From Hymenobacter gummosus (lineage in GTDB: Bacteria; Bacteroidota; Bacteroidia; Cytophagales; Hymenobacteraceae), in the NCBI RefSeq assembly GCF_003970915.1, contig NZ_RXOF01000012.1, positions 124,001-188,000 of the forward strand: a stretch of 64,000 bases of DNA. The letters run 5' to 3'. The notes beneath the pieces are model-generated. The model did not search any database, was not told where the DNA came from, and saw only the letters and a list, made by a program, of their open reading frames with translations. Position numbers and translations under genes: made by a program. Below are positions 1 to 8,424 of this stretch, in pieces. Every line of letters starts with the position of its first letter. The stretch's first letter is position 1.

Positions 1-669
1 TTTGACCGTGCTGAGCTTGGGCGGCGGGGGCGGTGGAGCCGTGGGGGCTAGAATGGTTTCGCCCGGCTGCAACTCAAACTCACCTAGGATATCGGGGTGC
101 AAGCGCAGGCGCACGACCAGATTGCGGCCGGGATGAACCAGCCGGGGAACGTACTGCTGCTCCGCGGTGGGCGGCTGAGCTACCAGCAGCAGCGAATCGG
201 CCAGGGCGGCGGGCAGCACCAGCTCGAAGGAGCCATCGGGCTGGGTGCGGGTGTGCACGGCGGTATCGGCCCGGCTGCTGACGAAGGCCCCGGCCAGCGG
301 CGCGCCATCCTCACTGAGCACCCGGCCGCGAATGGCTGTGGTGGCCGTAGCGGCGGGCAGCTCCAATTCGCCCATGAGGTGCTCGGACGGGGGGGGCGGG
401 GCCGATTCGCAGCCGCTCAGGGCCACGGCCGCGGCGGCCAGCCAGGTAGCCCAGCTGCGCGGGACAGGGGGCGCGGCCAGCTGCCCGGGCCCGAACCGCC
501 CGCAAGTGCGCCCGTGGCGGCTGAGCCAAGCCAGCACTTCCGCCTCGCTCATCCGGGTAAAGTCGACCACCACTTTCTCGCAGGTGGCGCAGTAACGGCC
601 CCCTGCTGCGGGCGTCATCTGCTCCCAGTTGGCGGGGCAGGGCTGCGGAATGGAAAGACGGGCGGACAT
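1..669 (-). CDS. Carboxypeptidase-regulatory-like membrane protein with N-terminal Cys motif (partial)
   Basis: An open frame of 223 codons runs from an ATG at 669 off the left edge, so the C-terminus is missing. The N-terminus (MSARLSIPQPCPANW) carries four cysteines, at residues 11, 27, 30 and 56. The middle pair is a CxxC (RYCATCEK), which suggests a small metal-binding domain. A hydrophobic stretch follows at about 73-87 (WATWLAAAAVALSGC). After that comes a carboxypeptidase-regulatory-like beta-sandwich (IRGRVLSEDGAPLAGAFV at about 110-127). A proline-rich linker lies near the edge. I infer a cytoplasmic Cys-rich domain, one membrane helix and a periplasmic beta domain. The role is unknown. 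It lies 65 bp downstream of another beta-sandwich protein on the same strand and may share its transcript. Confidence 0.75.
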   Translation of the reverse strand, partial: MSARLSIPQPCPANWEQMTPAAGGRYCATCEKVVVDFTRMSEAEVLAWLSRHGRTCGRFGPGQLAAPPVPRSWATWLAAAAVALSGCESAPPPPSEHLMGELELPAATATTAIRGRVLSEDGAPLAGAFVSSRADTAVHTRTQPDGSFELVLPAALADSLLLVAQPPTAEQQYVPRLVHPGRNLVVRLRLHPDILGEFELQPGETILAPTAPPPPPPKLSTVK

Positions 670-734
670 GGTCGGTAGAAGTAGTTGGTTGAGAAAGATA
701 ACGCCCTAGCAGGTCCGCTTATTCTGCCCGCCGT

Positions 735-1217
735 CTAGCGCCGCGCATCCACCGCGGTATCCGCCGCTGTCCGGCGCTGCCGGCGGGCCTGCCGACGCAG
801 GGCGGCCGCCCGCTCCGGGCCCAGGATATCCTCGGCCGTGCATTCGGCGGAACGCAACTGGAAGCCGGCCGCCGCCAGGTGCACCTGAATGGGGCCGGGC
901 GCGAACAGGGCCACGGCTTCCCGGTGCAGCCCGGCCGGCCCGTCGATCAGCAGCTCGTCGTGGGTGAGGCGCCGGGCCCGGCGCATCGGCACGGCCAGCA
1001 GGAAGTTGCCCGTCGAATCGGTGGTGACGGCCAGGCGGAGGCGGCGGAAGCGCACCGTCAGCCCGGGCAGGGGGCGGCCCCGCTCGTCCCGGACGCGGCC
1101 CCAGCGGTAGAGCGTATCGGGGGCGCTGATGCTCGGCGGCAGGCGGCGCGCCGATGCGGGTGGGCCGGCCAGCAGCAGCACCAGCCACAGGGCGGGAGGG
1201 AGGATGAAGTAAGGCAC
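735..1217 (-). CDS. Secreted carboxypeptidase-regulatory-like protein
   Basis: A protein of about 160 residues if the GTG at 1217 is the start. That choice puts a hydrophobic signal segment (PALWLVLLLAGPPASA) at the N-terminus. The frame stays open to 1328, but the extra 37 residues are Arg/Pro-rich and look non-coding. After the signal comes a carboxypeptidase-regulatory-like segment (WGRVRDERGRPLPGLTVRF, then TTDSTGNFLLAVP), a fold common in Bacteroidota envelope proteins. The tail is rich in Arg and Ala (AALRRQARRQRR). The function is unknown. It is divergent from the amino-acid permease and upstream of the other beta-sandwich protein on the same strand. Confidence 0.6.
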   Translation of the reverse strand: MPYFILPPALWLVLLLAGPPASARRLPPSISAPDTLYRWGRVRDERGRPLPGLTVRFRRLRLAVTTDSTGNFLLAVPMRRARRLTHDELLIDGPAGLHREAVALFAPGPIQVHLAAAGFQLRSAECTAEDILGPERAAALRRQARRQRRTAADTAVDARR

Positions 1218-1309
1218 GCGACGAGGGGAGAATGAGCCAGCGGCCGGAGTGGGGCCGCTGCCTTGATGATGCCGCCACACCCGCCTTTCCACACGCGGCG
1301 GGGCCGCGG

Positions 1310-1344
1310 TTTGACCGCCCCGGCGCATTATTTTCTATCTTTTG
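1310..1344 (+). promoter_or_regulatory. Bacteroidota-type promoter for the permease gene
   Basis: TTTG at 1310-1313, then 22 bp, then TATCTTTTG at 1336-1344. This resembles the Bacteroidota -33/-7 pair (TTTG and TAnnTTTG). The box overlaps the TTG at 1342, which argues against 1342 as the translation start of the permease. Confidence 0.45.
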
Positions 1345-1410
1345 GGCCTCCAAAATTTATTCTCCCCCGCTTTGCCTCCCTCTACGCTTCCTCCCTCGCG
1401 CTCCGCCGGC

Positions 1411-3147
1411 TTGTTCCGGCGCAAGGCGCTGTCTGATTTGCTGGCCAACCCGCCCGCCGACGAAGACCTGCACGGCTCCCACCCCGGCGAGCATGGCCTG
1501 GCCCGGCACCTGACCGTGCGCGACCTGACCGCGCTGGGCATTGCCGCCGTTATCGGGGCGGGCATTTTCAGCACCATCGGCACGGCCTCCCACGACGGCG
1601 GCCCGGCCGTGTCGCTGCTGTTCGTCTTCACCGCCATTGCCTGCGCCTTCTCGGCCTTGTGCTACGCGCAGTTTGCGGCCACCATTCCGGTGTCGGGCTC
1701 GGCCTACACCTACGCCTACGCCTCCTTCGGGGAGCTGGCCGCCTGGATTATCGGCTGGGCCTTGATTATGGAGTACGCCGTGGGCAACATCGTGGTAGCC
1801 ATCAGCTGGTCGTCGTACTTCACCGGGCTGCTGCACGGCGTCGGTATCCATTTGCCCGGCTGGCTCACCATGGGCTGGCAGAAGGCCCACAGCGGCTACG
1901 AGGCCGTACTGGCGCTGATGCAGGCCGGCAAGCCCCTGGCCGACGCCTCGCCCGACCAGATGAAAGCCTACACCACCTGGGCCCAGGCCCCGACGCTGTT
2001 TGGCGACTGGAAACTGGTGGTCGACCTGCCCGCATTTTTGATTACGGCCGTGATTACCAGTCTGGTGTACATCGGCATCAAGGAATCGAAGACGGCCTCC
2101 AACCTGCTGGTGCTGCTGAAGCTGCTGGTGGTGGCGGTGGTCATCCTGGTGGGCGCCTTCTACGTGCAGCCGGCCAACTGGAGCCCCTTCGCCCCGAACG
2201 GGCTGAGCGGCGTGCTCAAGGGCGTGTCGGCCGTGTTCTTCGCTTACATCGGCTTCGACGCCATCAGCACCACGGCCGAGGAGTGCAAAAACCCGCAGCG
2301 GGATTTGCCGCGGGCCATGATTTACGCGCTGATTATCTGCACCATCCTCTACGTCATCATCACCCTGGTGCTGACGGGTATGGTGAACTACAAGGAGCTG
2401 GCCGTGGGCGACCCGCTGGCCTACGTGTTCAACAAAGTGGGCGTGACCTGGCTGGGCGGTATCGTGGCCGTGTCGGCGGTGTTTGCCATGGCCTCGGTGC
2501 TGCTGGTATTCCAGCTGGGCCAGCCGCGCATCTGGATGACCATGAGCCGGGACGGGCTGCTGCCGCCGGTGTTTGCCCGCATCCACCCCAAATTCCACAC
2601 GCCCTCGTTCTCGACCATCGTCACGGGCCTGTTCGTGGGCGTGCCGGCCTTGTTCATGAACATGGACTTCGTGGTCGACCTGACCAGCATCGGCACCCTG
2701 TTCGCCTTTGCCCTGGTGTGCGGCGGCATCCTCATTATCGACCCCTACGGCAAAAGCAACGCCCGCTTCAAGGTGCCCTACGTCAACGGCCGCTTCCTGG
2801 TGCCGCTGATTCTGGTGCTGGGCGCGGTGCTGGTGCTGACGCAGGCGCCCGAGGCCGTGCGCGAGTTCGGGCAGAACCTGGCCTTTGCCAACGGCTCGGA
2901 AGGCTTCCAGTCGCAGATTCCCATGCTGGTGTTCCTGCTGGCCTGCGTGCTGCTGGCGGTGGTGTCGTTTACCAAGCGCCTGTCCCTGCTGCCGGTGCTG
3001 GGCTTGCTCATCAACCTCTACCTGATGGCCCAGCTGCACGTGACCAACTGGATCTGGTTTACGGGCTGGCTGATTATCGGCCTGGCCATTTACTTCAACT
3101 ACGGCTTCAAGCACTCCAAGCTGAACAAGGTGGCCGCGGCGCGCTAA
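1411..3147 (+). CDS. APC-family amino acid permease
   Basis: A protein of 578 residues with about 12-13 membrane helices, in the amino acid-polyamine-organocation superfamily (cationic amino acid transporter-like group). The N-terminal motif GIAAVIGAGIFSTIG lies at about 44-58 and matches the first-helix substrate loop of the family. Another conserved segment is FFAYIGFDAISTTAEE, typical of helix 6-7. It should import amino acids by proton symport or exchange; the substrate is not readable. The frame is open from a TTG at 1342, but a promoter-like box overlaps that codon. The TTG at 1411 gives the N-terminus FRRKALSDLLANPP, which I prefer. Neighbours give no pathway context. Confidence 0.85.
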   Translation: MFRRKALSDLLANPPADEDLHGSHPGEHGLARHLTVRDLTALGIAAVIGAGIFSTIGTASHDGGPAVSLLFVFTAIACAFSALCYAQFAATIPVSGSAYTYAYASFGELAAWIIGWALIMEYAVGNIVVAISWSSYFTGLLHGVGIHLPGWLTMGWQKAHSGYEAVLALMQAGKPLADASPDQMKAYTTWAQAPTLFGDWKLVVDLPAFLITAVITSLVYIGIKESKTASNLLVLLKLLVVAVVILVGAFYVQPANWSPFAPNGLSGVLKGVSAVFFAYIGFDAISTTAEECKNPQRDLPRAMIYALIICTILYVIITLVLTGMVNYKELAVGDPLAYVFNKVGVTWLGGIVAVSAVFAMASVLLVFQLGQPRIWMTMSRDGLLPPVFARIHPKFHTPSFSTIVTGLFVGVPALFMNMDFVVDLTSIGTLFAFALVCGGILIIDPYGKSNARFKVPYVNGRFLVPLILVLGAVLVLTQAPEAVREFGQNLAFANGSEGFQSQIPMLVFLLACVLLAVVSFTKRLSLLPVLGLLINLYLMAQLHVTNWIWFTGWLIIGLAIYFNYGFKHSKLNKVAAAR

Positions 3148-3190
3148 AACATATGCCACGGCGCTTGCCCGCTTCGGGTACCGAAACGTA

Positions 3191-3212
3191 GGCCCGCATT
3201 GTCGCGCGGGCC
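3191..3212. terminator. Short hairpin after the permease gene
   Basis: GGCCCGC at 3191-3197 pairs with GCGGGCC at 3206-3212 across an 8-nt loop. There is no T tract. It may act together with the stronger hairpin 45 bp downstream. Confidence 0.35.
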
Positions 3213-3255
3213 TTGCCGGATTGAAGGTCAGCGGTGCTGACGCCACGGATTTGAA

Positions 3256-3285
3256 AAGCCCCGCTGCCTACCAGCAGCGGGGCTT
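3256..3285. terminator. Strong intrinsic terminator before the helicase gene
   Basis: A perfect 12-bp stem (AAGCCCCGCTGC at 3256-3267 with its complement at 3274-3285) and a 6-nt loop, followed by ATTGTTT. It ends permease transcription and insulates the helicase promoter immediately downstream. Confidence 0.75.
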
Positions 3286-3286
3286 A

Positions 3287-3319
3287 TTGTTTCGGCAGCT
3301 CAGCCGCAGGTTATCTTTG
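3287..3319 (+). promoter_or_regulatory. Bacteroidota-type promoter for the helicase gene, possibly leaderless
   Basis: TTG at 3287-3289, 22 bp, then TATCTTTG at 3312-3319, matching the Bacteroidota -7 box. The ATG at 3326 is only 6 nt past the box. Transcription would therefore start at or very near the start codon, and the mRNA may have almost no 5' leader. Confidence 0.55.
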
Positions 3320-3325
3320 GTATTC

Positions 3326-6300
3326 ATGTCTGCCCCGCTCCGCCCTACACCGCCTGCTTCCTTTGCTGACCCCGCCGCCCTGCGGGCCCGGCTGGCGGCG
3401 GCGCGGCAGGAGCTGCTGGACCTGAGCCTGCGCAATCCGCTGCTGAACTTCCGTCCCTCGCGGGTGCGGGGCGTGACGGTGGTGGGGGAGAAGTCGGCCG
3501 CGGTGCTGCAGCTGCTCACCCAGCGGCTGCGCGCCCTGAGCTTCGCCCCGCTGCCCCCGGCGCCCGGCGCCGCCCCGGTAGGCTGGAAAGCCGCCCCGAC
3601 GGAGCCCGTGAGCCTGGCCGAGCAAGCGGCCGCCCGGCGCCACGGCCGCCCGCTGCCCGAGTCGGCGGAGCCCGGCCCCGACACCGTGCCGGTGGACATC
3701 AACGGCGTGAGCGTGCCGGTAGACCCGCTCGACGGGCGGCTGCAGACGGCCGAGCCGGCCGCCGCGCTGGAACGCCGCCTGCTCAACACCTACTACACGG
3801 CCCGCACCAGCCTGGAAGAGCAAGGCGTGGGCATTCTGTACCTGGCCCTGGGCCGGCTGCGCTGGTACGAGACGAGCAGCAGCCCCGAGCCGCGCTACGC
3901 CCCGCTACTGCTGCTGCCGGTGGGGCTGGAGCGCAACGGCGCGGCCGAGCGGTTTCGGCTGCGCTGGACGGGCGGCGAGGTGGAAGCCAACCTCAGCCTG
4001 CAAGCCCGGCTGCTGGCCGATTTCGGCCTCAACCTGCCCCTGCCCGCCGAGCCCGACGACGACCCCACGGCCTACTACGCCGCCGTGCAGCAGGCCGTGG
4101 CCGGGCAGCCGCGCTGGCTCATCGAGCCCGACCACATCGAGCTGGGCTTTTTCTCCTTCACCAAGCTGCGCCTCTACCACGACCTGAACCCGGCGGCCTG
4201 GCCCGCCGACGCCCTGCTAACGCACCCCGCCATTCAGGCCCTGCTTGGCCCCGAAGCCGGCTTCCAGGACCCCGCGCCCAGCCTCGACGACTCCACGTTC
4301 CTGGACGCGGAGCCCGCCGCCCACCAGCTGCACCAGGTCCTCGACGCCGATTCCTCGCAGCTGCTGGCTTTGCTGGCCGTGCGCGAGGGGCGCAACCTGG
4401 TTATCCAGGGCCCGCCCGGCACGGGCAAGTCGCAAACCATTACCAACCTGCTGGCCGAGGCCATCGGGGCGGGCAAGCGGGTGCTGTTCGTGGCCGAGAA
4501 GATGGCCGCCCTGGACGTGGTGAAGCGCCGCCTCGACGCGCTGGGCCTGGGCGCCGCCTGTCTGGAGCTGCACTCGCACAAGGCCAACAAGAAAGCCCTG
4601 CTCGAAGAGCTCCGAACCACCCTGAGCCTGGGCCGCCCGGCCCCCGCGCCCACTGACGAGCAGGTAGCCCAGCTGCCGCGCTACCGCCAGCAGCTCAACG
4701 ACTACGCCCTGGCCGTGAATGCCCCGCTGGGCCGCAGCCGCCGCACCGCCCAGCAGGTAGCCGGCGAGCTGCTGCAACTGCGGGAGCAACTCGGCCCGGT
4801 GGAGCTGCCGCGTATTCCCTTCGCCCAGCTGGCCGAGTGGACCGACGCCGAGGCGGCCCGCGCCGAGGACGTGGCCGCCCGCCTGCAGGCCACGCTGCGC
4901 AAAATCGGTCTGCCCCGGGAGCTGCTGTTCTGGGGCAGTGAGCTGACGGTACTCTTGCCCGCCGAGCAAAACGCGCTGGCCCTGCATCTGCGCGAAGCCG
5001 CCGCGGCCGTAGCCGCCCTGCAGGCTGCCGCTGCCGCCCTGGCCGCCCCGCTGCGCCAGCCCCCACCCCCTGACCGCCAGGCCGCCGAAGCCCTGCTGCC
5101 CGCCGCCCGCCATTTGCAGCTGGCTCCCAGCCTGGTAGGCGTCGATGTGGCGGGTGGAGCGTGGAGCGTCCAAGCTGCTCAGCTACAAGAGGTGCTGGCG
5201 GCCGGCCCGGAATACAACCGCCTGCACGCCGAGTACGACGCTGTGTTGCTGCCCGAAGCCTGGGCCGAGCCGCTGGGCCCCGAGCGCGCCGCCCTGCTGA
5301 GCTACGGCACGAAGTGGTGGCGCTTTTTGAGCGGCGACTACCGCCGGGCCCGCCGCCGCCTGCAAAGTCTCTGGCGCGCCCCCCTGCCCGACGACAACGC
5401 CCCGCTCGTAGCCGCCCTCGATGCCGTGCAGGAGGCCGCCCGTCACGCCCAGACCGTGCAGCAAGCCGGAGCCTGGGCGGCCGCATTGTTCGGCCCCGCC
5501 TGGCAGGGCCTGCGCTCCGACTGGCCCGCCCTGCGCCGCGTGGCCGACTACCTCACGCTCACCCACCAGCGCATTGCCCACCACCAGCTGCCAGCCTCCC
5601 TGCTGACCGTGCTGGCCGAAGCCGCCAGTGGTACTACCGCTCCCAGTCGCAGCACCACTATCGTTGCGGACGTTGAGCCGGCCGCCCAGTCGCTGCCTGC
5701 CAAGCTCCTCACCCTCGAAGCCGCCCTGGCCCGCCACCGCGCGGCCCTGGAGTCTGTGGTCGAAGCGCTGCAGCTGAACGAAACCCGCCGCTTCGGGCCC
5801 GAGGGGCGCCTACAGCTGCAGCCTTTTGCCCGGCAGCTCAGCGCCCTGGAAGCCTGGGCGGCCAACCTGCCCGCCCTGCACCCGGCCGTGGAGTGGGGCA
5901 ACGCGGCCGCCGCGGCCCAGGCCGAAGGGCTGCCCGAGCTGCTGCTGCTGGCCGAAAGCTGGCCCGAGGCGGCCCGCCACCTGACCGCCGCCACCCGGCA
6001 GACCTGGCTGGAATACCTGCAGCGCCTGGCTTTCGAGCAGCACCCGGCCCTGCGGCAGTTTGAGCGCGCCGCCCACGAGGAAACCCTGGCCCGCTTCCGC
6101 GCTGCCGACCAGGCCGCGCTGCTACATCACCGCATCCGGGCCCTGCGCCAGCACCACGAACAGCTGCCCCACCTGCAGGCCGCCGGGCAGATGCTGGTGC
6201 TACGCCACGAGCTGGCCAAGAAAACCCGCCACCTCGCCCCGCGCCGCCTCATGGAGCAGGCCGGCCGGGCGGTGCAGGCCATCAAGCCGGTGCTGATGAT

Positions 6301-8236
6301 GTCGCCCCTGTCGGTGGCCAGCTTCCTGCCGCCCGGCGCGGTGGAGTTCGACCTGGTGGTGTTCGACGAAGCCTCGCAGGTCAAGCCCGTCGATGCCCTC
6401 GGTGCCATTGCCCGCGGCCGGCAGCTGGTGGTAGTCGGCGACTCCAAGCAGCTGCCGCCCAGCTCCTTCTTCGACGCGCTGACCGGCGGCGGGGAGCAGG
6501 ACGAGCCCGACGAGGAAAACGTGACGGCCGACATTCCGAGCATCCTGGAGCTGTGCAAGGCCCGGCAGATGCCCGAGCGTATGCTGCGCTGGCACTACCG
6601 CTCCCGCCACCACGCCCTCATTGCCCCGTCGAACCACCTGTACTACCACGACCAGCTCGTCGTCTTCCCCAGCCCCGGCCGCCCGGTCGGCGCCGGGCCG
6701 CTCGGGCTGGCCTATCACCACCTGCCCGACGCTTACTACGAGCGGGGCAGCACCCGCACCAACCCGCTCGAAGCCCGGGCCGTGGCCGAAGCCGTGCTGC
6801 AGCACGCCCGCGCCACGCCCCGGCTCACCTTGGGAGTGGTGGCGTTCAGCATGGCCCAGCGCCAGGCCATCGAGGATGCGCTGGAGCCGCTGCGCCGCCA
6901 GCACCCCGACACCGAGGCTTTCTTCGCCCGCCACGCCCACGAGCCGTTTTTCGTCAAGAACCTGGAAAACGTGCAGGGCGATGAGCGCGACGTGATTCTG
7001 ATCAGCATCGGCTACGGCCGCACCCGCGAAGGCCGCCTGAGCATGAGCTTCGGCCCGCTCAACGGAGCCGGCGGGGAGCGGCGCCTCAACGTGCTGATTT
7101 CCCGCGCCCGGCAGCGCTGCGAGGTATTTACCAACCTCACGGCCGACGACCTCGACCTCAGCCGCAGCCGCGCCCAGGGCGTGGCCGACCTCAAGATCTT
7201 CCTTTACTTCGCCCAGCACGGCCGCCTGCGCCCCGATGAGCCCGCCGGCCCCAACCTGCCCGACGGCCCCTTCGAAGACGCCGTGTACCGCGCCCTCTCG
7301 GCGCGCGGCTATGAGCTGCACCCGCGGCTGGGCTCCCAGGGCTTCCACCTCGATCTGGCCGTCGTCGACCCCGCGCAGTCGGGCCGCTACCTGCTGGGCA
7401 TCGTCTGCGACGGGGCCATGTACCAGGCGGCCCGCTCGGCCCGCGACCGGGACCGGCTGCGCCAGCAGCAGCTCGAAGCCGTGGGCTGGCGCCTGCACCG
7501 CATCTGGAGCGTCGACTGGCTGCGCGACCCGGCTGCCGCCACCGAGCGGGCCGTGCAGGCCATTGAGCAGGCCCGGCGACCCACGCCTGAGCCGCCCGCC
7601 GAAGAGCCCGGGCCGGCAGTGGCGGCATCGGCTGTGGTGGTCGACGTCGAGCGGGAAGCAGCCGCGGCCCCGGCGGCCTCCCGGGCCGAGCCCTACCAGC
7701 TGGCCCAGCTGCCCGCCGCCGTGGCCCACCGCGAATTGCACCAACATTCCCTGGGCCAGCTGGCCAACTGGCTGGCGCAGGTGGTGCGCATCGAAAGCCC
7801 CATCCACGTGGACGAGGCCACTCGCCGTCTGGCCCAGGCCAGCGGGGCCACGCAGGTGGGCGCCCGCATGCGCAAAACTGGCCGCGCCGCCGCCCAACTG
7901 GCCGCCAACCTGCGCCATCTGCGCCAGCAGGGCGACTTTCTCTGGGAAAACACCATGCAGCAGCCACCCCTGCGCGACCGGAGCCAGCTGCCCGCCATTT
8001 CGCGCAAGCTGGCCCTGGTGGCCCCCGAGGAGCTGGCCCGCGCCCTGCGCACCGTGGTGGCCGACAGTTTCGCCCTGCCCCGCGAAGCGGCCTACCTGGC
8101 CACCGTGCGCCTGCTCGGCTTCAGCCGCCTCTCCGACGACATGCGCCAGCAGCTCGACGAAATATTGGCCGGCCTGCTGGCGGGCGAAGAGCTGGCAGAA
8201 GCCGCCGGCTTGCTGCGGCCGGTTCTCGGCGGTTAG
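3326..8236 (+). CDS. DUF4011 / SF1 helicase / Vsr-like nuclease / DUF3320 protein
   Basis: A protein of 1636 residues if the ATG at 3326 (MSAPLRPTPP) is the start; the frame is open from 3221 but the promoter lies between. Order of parts: DUF4011-like N-terminus (about 20-330, with LLDLSLRNPLLNF); AAA_11-type helicase with Walker A GPPGTGKS at 362-369; a long Ala/Leu-rich helical insertion; Walker B FDEAS at about 1012-1016 and GDSKQLPPSSFF at about 1040; AAA_12 half with RWHYRSRH and NVLISRAR; a PD-(D/E)XK domain of the MTES_1575/Vsr-like type at about 1315-1400 (ARDRDRLRQQQLEAVGWRLH); and DUF3320 at about 1500-1560 (ESPIHVDEATRRL). The family is predicted to act on nucleic acid. Single proteins of DUF4011-helicase-Vsr type have been reported as antiphage systems (Hhe, from memory). 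Where relatives commonly read IECDG, this nuclease reads IVCDG, so catalytic competence is uncertain. Confidence 0.85.
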   Translation: MSAPLRPTPPASFADPAALRARLAAARQELLDLSLRNPLLNFRPSRVRGVTVVGEKSAAVLQLLTQRLRALSFAPLPPAPGAAPVGWKAAPTEPVSLAEQAAARRHGRPLPESAEPGPDTVPVDINGVSVPVDPLDGRLQTAEPAAALERRLLNTYYTARTSLEEQGVGILYLALGRLRWYETSSSPEPRYAPLLLLPVGLERNGAAERFRLRWTGGEVEANLSLQARLLADFGLNLPLPAEPDDDPTAYYAAVQQAVAGQPRWLIEPDHIELGFFSFTKLRLYHDLNPAAWPADALLTHPAIQALLGPEAGFQDPAPSLDDSTFLDAEPAAHQLHQVLDADSSQLLALLAVREGRNLVIQGPPGTGKSQTITNLLAEAIGAGKRVLFVAEKMAALDVVKRRLDALGLGAACLELHSHKANKKALLEELRTTLSLGRPAPAPTDEQVAQLPRYRQQLNDYALAVNAPLGRSRRTAQQVAGELLQLREQLGPVELPRIPFAQLAEWTDAEAARAEDVAARLQATLRKIGLPRELLFWGSELTVLLPAEQNALALHLREAAAAVAALQAAAAALAAPLRQPPPPDRQAAEALLPAARHLQLAPSLVGVDVAGGAWSVQAAQLQEVLAAGPEYNRLHAEYDAVLLPEAWAEPLGPERAALLSYGTKWWRFLSGDYRRARRRLQSLWRAPLPDDNAPLVAALDAVQEAARHAQTVQQAGAWAAALFGPAWQGLRSDWPALRRVADYLTLTHQRIAHHQLPASLLTVLAEAASGTTAPSRSTTIVADVEPAAQSLPAKLLTLEAALARHRAALESVVEALQLNETRRFGPEGRLQLQPFARQLSALEAWAANLPALHPAVEWGNAAAAAQAEGLPELLLLAESWPEAARHLTAATRQTWLEYLQRLAFEQHPALRQFERAAHEETLARFRAADQAALLHHRIRALRQHHEQLPHLQAAGQMLVLRHELAKKTRHLAPRRLMEQAGRAVQAIKPVLMMSPLSVASFLPPGAVEFDLVVFDEASQVKPVDALGAIARGRQLVVVGDSKQLPPSSFFDALTGGGEQDEPDEENVTADIPSILELCKARQMPERMLRWHYRSRHHALIAPSNHLYYHDQLVVFPSPGRPVGAGPLGLAYHHLPDAYYERGSTRTNPLEARAVAEAVLQHARATPRLTLGVVAFSMAQRQAIEDALEPLRRQHPDTEAFFARHAHEPFFVKNLENVQGDERDVILISIGYGRTREGRLSMSFGPLNGAGGERRLNVLISRARQRCEVFTNLTADDLDLSRSRAQGVADLKIFLYFAQHGRLRPDEPAGPNLPDGPFEDAVYRALSARGYELHPRLGSQGFHLDLAVVDPAQSGRYLLGIVCDGAMYQAARSARDRDRLRQQQLEAVGWRLHRIWSVDWLRDPAAATERAVQAIEQARRPTPEPPAEEPGPAVAASAVVVDVEREAAAAPAASRAEPYQLAQLPAAVAHRELHQHSLGQLANWLAQVVRIESPIHVDEATRRLAQASGATQVGARMRKTGRAAAQLAANLRHLRQQGDFLWENTMQQPPLRDRSQLPAISRKLALVAPEELARALRTVVADSFALPREAAYLATVRLLGFSRLSDDMRQQLDEILAGLLAGEELAEAAGLLRPVLGG

Positions 8237-8262
8237 AGCCAGTGCGGGACGCGGATTTGATT

Positions 8263-8350
8263 TCTCGCAGAGGTTCGCAGAGGATTGCGCGGAGGTGCGC
8301 TGAGCTGTTCTGCACGACCTCTGCGGACCTCTCCGCGGACCTCTGCGAGA
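8263..8350. repeat. REP-like imperfect palindrome beside a RAYT gene
   Basis: Perfect 12-bp outer arms (TCTCGCAGAGGT at 8263-8274 and its complement at 8339-8350) enclose repeated GCAGAGG / CCTCTGC units in opposite orientation. The whole 88-bp segment can fold on itself. It sits between the helicase stop codon and the HUH transposase gene, the position expected of a REP element mobilised by a RAYT. Confidence 0.65.
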
Positions 8351-8424
8351 CATGGCGTCTGCTGCCGCGCGCAGGTCGGTCATTATTGCTTTATTGAGGC
8401 ATACTTTCTCGACTTATCCCCTGC

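Noticed and set aside
6200-8383. A 727-codon minus-strand frame opposite the helicase
   Set aside because: Antisense shadow; the helicase motifs on the plus strand are unambiguous.
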